DNA of 64,000 nt from Butyrivibrio sp. Lineage in GTDB: Bacteria > Bacillota > Clostridia > Lachnospirales > Lachnospiraceae. The stretch lies in NCBI GenBank assembly GCA_017470505.1, contig JAFUYO010000013.1, positions 228,450 to 292,449 of the forward strand, written 5' to 3'. Under the pieces are notes generated by a model, which was not told the DNA's origin, searched no databases, and saw only the letters and a program-made list of their open reading frames with translations. Positions 59,620 to 64,000 of this stretch are shown one piece after another. A program made the translations under genes and the position numbers. The first letter of the stretch is position 1; each line of letters opens with the position of its first letter.

Positions 59620-62250
59620 TTAAGCCTTATTCTTTCTTGCAGACTTCTTTTTGGGCTCGTTCTTCTTTTTGGCCTTGGGTAAATACTTTTCTCCAACTTT
59701 GATCTTGGCTGATTCCCGGGCAATGTATTCATTAAGCAGCATTGTGCTGCCTTTCTTGTTTCTCAGGAGCACTTCGTCACAATACTTCCCTATTCCGTTT
59801 ATACGTCCGTCACAAGCTGCATCCTTCAGCTGGAAATCACGATCCGTATACCATTTATCATCGAGCTTTTTCTCCAGCTCTTCCTTCATTTTGATGAGCT
59901 CAATTTTCTTCTCCATGGTTTCTGTGACAACCTCAAGGAACTGCTCATTGTCCCTGGCAAACTGAATCGCATCCCGCACCGGCTGTTGGTCTGATTCCTG
60001 TGGGTTATCCCAAAAATCACATTCCTTTAGAATATGCAGCGTGTTTTGAATCTCCTGCGCCTGCTTTTTATACAGAGTGAGTGAGTTTATATCTATCTCA
60101 TTTACTCTGCTTTTAAACGATGCAAAGACATTGCCGTTCCACATACTGATCACATTGCCAAAGACGTTTTCAAATACTTCGCGTCTTCCAAGGTAGGAAG
60201 CATAATCACCCGGAGTCATACTGCTTTTTTTGTCTGCCTTATACTTTTCAAGCTGACGCTCTGACATGACAGGTCCTGTCATTATACTGCTCTTTTCCAT
60301 ATCTCCGGTGTAATACTTTGCTTTTTCAAACCTGCCATTGCAAAACTTGGCAGCATAATTGTTCTCAGAAGGTTCATAAGCTCCATAAAAATCATTTGTT
60401 AAAACCACTGAAATCATAACTCTTTCGTTGCCTATGGAATCAACAAAATACCTTAGTTCCCTGTCTTCGCTATTTGTATCCTCGTCAGTAAATACATGAG
60501 CGGTGTCATTATCCAATAGCTGTCCGACGTCCTGATAAATATCTGCAAGTTCCTTGAACATATCGCCGTAATGAAGCATCAGCTTCTTTATGTCTCCAAA
60601 AGTCAGCTGCGTGGGAAGTGCACCAAAAGTGTTTATCAGACTTTTTGCGGAATGATATAAGACTTTCTTAAAAGTTTTTACTGCATCAGAAAAATCCCTG
60701 TTGAGCTTTTTAACTCTGTCAGAATCCTTATCCAGTCCCTGGTTTTCCGGGAGCTGTGGAGCGATCATTTTGCGTAGCATGTCACATATATCATCGCTGC
60801 CCATATGAGCGGTAATAGTTTTACCGAACAGATTAAGTATCCTGATGATACCCAAACCGCTGATTCTATAGTTCATATACGGGTTTGCAAGAATATACCC
60901 GGCTGGATCAAAGCCTTCATTCCTTAATCGTTCCTTGTTTTTTTCAATATCGGGGCGGTAAACCTCCTCTACCATTTTTTCTTTCTTTTGCTGGTCTTTT
61001 CTCAGCGTATCCTCGTCAAGCCCCTCAGCATTAGCCAAGTCCGCAGTATTTGGTCCGGCAAGGTATAAAAGTTTCGCCCTGTCTCCGCCTGTCAGCTCTA
61101 GGTTGTTGGGATCAAGTCTCAATCCACCTGCAAGATGATCCATATCGGAGTAGGCCTTTATCAGGTACTCCCTGTTTTTGTCATAGTTTTCCAAAAGAAG
61201 TGCTTTCTGATACAGCTCTTTGGACTTGGAACTCTTTAATTTTCTGTCCGTAATATTACTTTTTCCGGACTTACTGTGAACTCTTACAAGCTCTTTTCCG
61301 AGAATATAGCTGTTTATGAGCTTTTCTGCGACGCGTTTCTGATCCTCACTTGCATCTTCTGATACCTCCATTGAGAGCTCATCGTCGTAGTGGGTTCTGT
61401 AGTAGTCGTCGTTTATGAGCTCTTTCCTGGCTAAATAGTAATTGGCAACTGCGCGGAGCTCCTCAACACGCATCAATATGCCATTCTTCATGGCTCTTCC
61501 GAGGCCGTCAAGATAGTCCGGGTTTCTGTCGAGAATCCTTTCGTAGGCACCAACGTAGCTGACCACCGCTTCAAGCTTGAAGGCGCTCTCTGATATCCCC
61601 TTGTCGGTCGTAAAGTCTATATCAGAGACATCGAGTGAAAAGAACTGCCTGGTCATATAGTCTATGGCTTCATTTCTGTTCTGCCCCTCGATTGCACGGG
61701 TTTCAGGATTCCGGCTCTTCCCGATATAATTATCCAGCAGCTTTTTATTGTCATCCAAGACATCACCGTTTACCATGAACACAGACAGGTCGTGAAACTC
61801 TTCTATGTCACACCCGAGTTTTCTCCCTTCCATGGTGCTTGCCATCAGCTTGTACTTTTGCGTATTGAAGCTGTTTGCCTTTATATTTATATTCCTGGAA
61901 ACTTCCTGTTTTACAAAGAGCCTGGACTTATTGTAGTTTATCTTTGTCTCTCTCTTTTCCTCACTGTATCTTGATGAGAATTTACTTGCGTATACTCCTT
62001 TTAGGGTCTTCTTTGTCGGAACCTTGTTGACAAGGCGCCTTCTGCCGGCTCCCTTTGAATTGTTGAGATAATCAAGAAGGCTTTTTTTCCTGCCTTTTTT
62101 CACTTCTGCAGCGCCCTCTGCGCCCTCCTGCAAGGCATTCATATGCTGCTGTGCCTGGGCTCCGACAATGTTCTGGGCACCATTTACAAGTGTCTTATCT
62201 GCCTCTGTGTTGATGATGTTATTTGCGTGAATGTCTCTTTTATTGAGCAT
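59620..62250 (-). CDS. Large unrecognised cytoplasmic protein
   Basis: An 876-residue, highly charged protein that I do not recognise. There is no signal peptide or helix. The first 100 residues are basic and rich in Asn/Lys (KKGRKKSLLDYLNNSKGAGR). The middle is helical (for example NPDYLDGLGRAMKNG, PYMNYRISGLGIIRILNLFG). Residues about 770-800 form a coiled coil (MEKKIELIKMKEELEKKLDD) and the end is a lysine-rich tail (PKAKKKNEPKKKSARKNK). A GGAG site precedes the ATG. Lower GC than the flanking ecf genes. Long proteins with disordered basic ends like this can be secretion-system cargo, but nothing here proves it. Confidence 0.7.
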   Translation of the reverse strand: MLNKRDIHANNIINTEADKTLVNGAQNIVGAQAQQHMNALQEGAEGAAEVKKGRKKSLLDYLNNSKGAGRRRLVNKVPTKKTLKGVYASKFSSRYSEEKRETKINYNKSRLFVKQEVSRNINIKANSFNTQKYKLMASTMEGRKLGCDIEEFHDLSVFMVNGDVLDDNKKLLDNYIGKSRNPETRAIEGQNRNEAIDYMTRQFFSLDVSDIDFTTDKGISESAFKLEAVVSYVGAYERILDRNPDYLDGLGRAMKNGILMRVEELRAVANYYLARKELINDDYYRTHYDDELSMEVSEDASEDQKRVAEKLINSYILGKELVRVHSKSGKSNITDRKLKSSKSKELYQKALLLENYDKNREYLIKAYSDMDHLAGGLRLDPNNLELTGGDRAKLLYLAGPNTADLANAEGLDEDTLRKDQQKKEKMVEEVYRPDIEKNKERLRNEGFDPAGYILANPYMNYRISGLGIIRILNLFGKTITAHMGSDDICDMLRKMIAPQLPENQGLDKDSDRVKKLNRDFSDAVKTFKKVLYHSAKSLINTFGALPTQLTFGDIKKLMLHYGDMFKELADIYQDVGQLLDNDTAHVFTDEDTNSEDRELRYFVDSIGNERVMISVVLTNDFYGAYEPSENNYAAKFCNGRFEKAKYYTGDMEKSSIMTGPVMSERQLEKYKADKKSSMTPGDYASYLGRREVFENVFGNVISMWNGNVFASFKSRVNEIDINSLTLYKKQAQEIQNTLHILKECDFWDNPQESDQQPVRDAIQFARDNEQFLEVVTETMEKKIELIKMKEELEKKLDDKWYTDRDFQLKDAACDGRINGIGKYCDEVLLRNKKGSTMLLNEYIARESAKIKVGEKYLPKAKKKNEPKKKSARKNKA

Positions 62251-62603
62251 GCTTATAACTCTCCTTTATCAGTTCTTTCTCCTGTAGTGGTTGTAATGTA
62301 TTTCACTGTCTTTTATACGATGCTGCACGCTGTTATGTCACTCTTCATGCCGCAATTATGTGCATACAAATTTATTTTATAACCTTTGCTATAGTAAAGT
62401 AAATTTGTCAATTATAATCTTTTCCTTAAATCGTTACAGTTCCCATAAGTCTTGGCATTCGTGTACTGTTGGGATTTCAAATTTCTCTGTTTCTGGCAGT
62501 TACCTCGATTACAATATGAGTTGATAAAACTAACGCCAGGCAATAAAATAAACTCTGGAAACAAACAGGTTATCTTACAGGAATTACACAGAGAGCAAAT
62601 GGC
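62251..62603. other. Divergent intergenic region
   Basis: About 350 bases without a gene between the 876-residue protein and the M15 peptidase. On the minus strand TTTACT near 62393 and TATAAA near 62374 are a candidate promoter for the large gene. A lone TTACAGTTCC (62436-62445) resembles one end of the GGAACTGTAGC element. Confidence 0.35.
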
Positions 62604-63743
62604 ATGAATAAAAAGACACTACGCGATATACTGATTCTTCTTGGAATCATAATAATAGCCGCAATCGGGGCAAGATATCTTGGCAGCGGGGAGACTCTCT
62701 CAGATTACGCCAAAAAGAACCCTGAGGCAGCAGGAGTTTTGAATGAGGCAGGCTCATATAGCGGGACTGATTCCTCTGAATCAGGAAAAGAGTCCGGCTC
62801 TTCAAGCGGAGGCGCTGTATTGGGATCATCCGGTCAAGCCCTCTCACCTGTCGCGCAATCAGAAAGTAATGAGGCAACCGAAAATAGCTCCAAAGAGAAA
62901 GGCATCTCCTACAGCGCAGACAGATCAACAATTATTCCCCAAAACTCATCCACTAACAGCACAACAGCTACAGCCTCAAGTTCATCCGCCAGCGGCACGA
63001 CAATTGCTGCCTCAGGTTCATCTGCCAGCGACACGACAACTTCATCATCAAGTTCACCTGCCAGCGGCACGACAGCTGCAGCCTCAGGTTCGCCCGCCGA
63101 AGACACAGATTCTTCACCTGTCTCGGTATCGACCACATCTACAGAGAGGACAACATATATGGACGGTTTTTATTATGAGCCCATCTCAAACGACATATTC
63201 AGGCGGATCTCAGGCATCTCCTACCCTGTGGACTGCAAGATTCCTTTAGACGACCTCAGATACCTGTCTCTTCTCTACAATGATTTTAATGGGGATACTA
63301 AGACAGGCGAGATGATCTGCAACAAAGACATCGCCCAGGACGTGATCGAGATATTCTATGAACTGTACAAGAGCGGTTATCAGCTAGAAAGCGTAAAGCT
63401 GATCGATGAATTTGGCGGAGATGACAACGCATCGATGCTTGCAAATAACACATCGTGCTTTAACTACAGAGTTGTAGCAGGTACGACGCGCCTCTCCAAC
63501 CACGCCAGAGGGCTTGCTATCGACATCAATCCCTTCTACAACCCCTACATTACATACAACAAGGACGGCTCTGTCAATATCTCACCCGCCGGGTCAGAAG
63601 CCTACGCAGACAGAAGCGCCTCCTTCCCCTACAAGATTGATGACAGCGATCTTGCCTGCAAGCTCTTCAAATCTCACGGTTTCACCTGGGGCGGCGACTG
63701 GAACTCCGTCAAAGACTACCAGCACTTTGAGCGCCCGCAATGA
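62604..63743 (+). CDS. Cell-surface M15-family (VanY/M15C-like) peptidase with Ser/Thr-rich linker
   Basis: A 379-residue protein: N-terminal signal anchor (about residues 8-27), a long Ser/Thr/Ala/Gly linker (about 45-180) with imperfect 12-residue repeats such as SASGTTIAASGS, then a peptidase domain. Zinc ligands of the M15 fold are in place: SNHARGLAIDIN (H300, D307) and DYQHFE (H374). Enzymes of this type cut D-Ala bonds or peptide crosslinks in peptidoglycan. The linker probably spans the cell wall. The ribosome site is weak (GAGAG). Confidence 0.88.
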   Translation: MNKKTLRDILILLGIIIIAAIGARYLGSGETLSDYAKKNPEAAGVLNEAGSYSGTDSSESGKESGSSSGGAVLGSSGQALSPVAQSESNEATENSSKEKGISYSADRSTIIPQNSSTNSTTATASSSSASGTTIAASGSSASDTTTSSSSSPASGTTAAASGSPAEDTDSSPVSVSTTSTERTTYMDGFYYEPISNDIFRRISGISYPVDCKIPLDDLRYLSLLYNDFNGDTKTGEMICNKDIAQDVIEIFYELYKSGYQLESVKLIDEFGGDDNASMLANNTSCFNYRVVAGTTRLSNHARGLAIDINPFYNPYITYNKDGSVNISPAGSEAYADRSASFPYKIDDSDLACKLFKSHGFTWGGDWNSVKDYQHFERPQ

Positions 63744-63756
63744 GCCATACGCAAAA

Positions 63757-64000
63757 ATGCGGCAGTCGCCGCATCCACCTAAGAGAATAAAAAACCGCCC
63801 CACTGCGCAAGCGCTGGGGACGTTGAACGGGTGAGATGGTGTGAGCAACGAGCCACGTCCGACTCGGATTTTTGCACGGCAAAAATCCTCGTGGATGCGG
63901 CAGTCGCCGCATCCACCTAAGAATATAAAAAACGTCCCCTTTGCGCAAGCGCTGGGGACGTTGAACGGGTGAGATGGTGTGAGCAACGAGCCACGTCCGA
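63757..64000. repeat. Two 106-bp direct repeats carrying terminator hairpins
   Basis: Copies at 63757-63862 and 63895-64000 differ at only a few bases and are separated by 32 bases (a GGATTTTTGC...GCAAAAATCC hairpin). Each contains the palindrome GCGGCAGTCGCCGC and, on the minus strand, CGTCCCCAGCGC-TTGC-GC...GGGGACG plus a U run. The second copy reaches the window end, so more copies may follow. Confidence 0.85.

Noticed and set aside
63594-63986. Minus-strand 130-codon ORF with duplicated SHPFNVPSACA and GGCGDCRI segments
   Set aside because: It arises from the 106-bp DNA repeats, runs through two terminator hairpins and covers the end of the M15 gene in antisense.

Overview
The window looks like a chromosomal segment of an anaerobic Firmicute, most likely Lachnospiraceae of the Butyrivibrio/Pseudobutyrivibrio type. 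Reasons: the conserved clostridial order ecfA1-ecfA2-ecfT-truA-rplM-rpsI; a domain-swapped (circularly permuted) GH3 beta-glucosidase of the kind known from Butyrivibrio and Ruminococcus; GPH-type sugar uptake; uxuA/uxuB glucuronate genes; a DUF3048 protein; many c-di-GMP proteins; strong AGGAGG ribosome sites; and AAG/GAG/CTC/AGG-rich codon use. No rRNA, tRNA, insertion sequence or CRISPR array was seen.

Layout. 0-6 kb: a partial membrane sensor, an amidohydrolase with a sodium:solute symporter, and leuS. 6-9.2 kb: a GGDEF cyclase followed by a PAS-GGDEF-EAL phosphodiesterase. 9.2-18.5 kb: a flavin reductase, a zinc-ribbon membrane protein and a beta-glycoside block (GH2 beta-galactosidase, GPH symporter, permuted GH3, small membrane protein). 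18.5-22 kb: an unusual intergenic stretch with a 53-bp-period hairpin array, then a LytTR response regulator and GHKL kinase whose start overlaps the stop of a 36-residue small ORF. 22-26 kb: uxuB, uxuA and a divergent AraC regulator. 26-34.7 kb: Nudix, cardiolipin synthase, DUF3048, a COG1451 metalloprotein, HD hydrolase, flavodoxin and an ABCG-like transporter pair. 34.7-38.4 kb: an esterase and an acyl-CoA/AMP ligase with a phasin-like tail.

38.5-43.3 kb is a foreign-looking block: a five-gene coupled cluster ending in frdC-frdA-frdB, with a putative flavinylated membrane-anchored protein, next to a vapBC toxin-antitoxin pair. 43.3-52.4 kb holds a duplicated DUF308 protein, an AAA+ ATPase paired with a probable pseudokinase, a divergent SpoIIE-type phosphatase, and a degenerate-GGDEF membrane protein coupled to an unknown soluble protein. 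52.8-54.7 kb is AT-rich and carries an orphan polymorphic-toxin module (DUF4417, nuclease-like tip, CPCC protein). 55-59.5 kb is the housekeeping ribosomal/ECF block. 59.6-64 kb has an 876-residue unrecognised cytoplasmic protein, an M15 peptidase with a Ser/Thr-rich linker, and a duplicated 106-bp terminator-bearing repeat.

A thread through the window is short inverted-repeat elements (at least five kinds) sitting precisely at gene ends. Several provide or displace terminators, and three copies share a hairpin core with compensating stem changes. The best candidates for something undescribed are the small ORF plus kinase plus 53-bp phased array, the AAA+/pseudokinase pair, the flavinylation-motif fumarate reductase cluster, and the phasin-tailed ligase.
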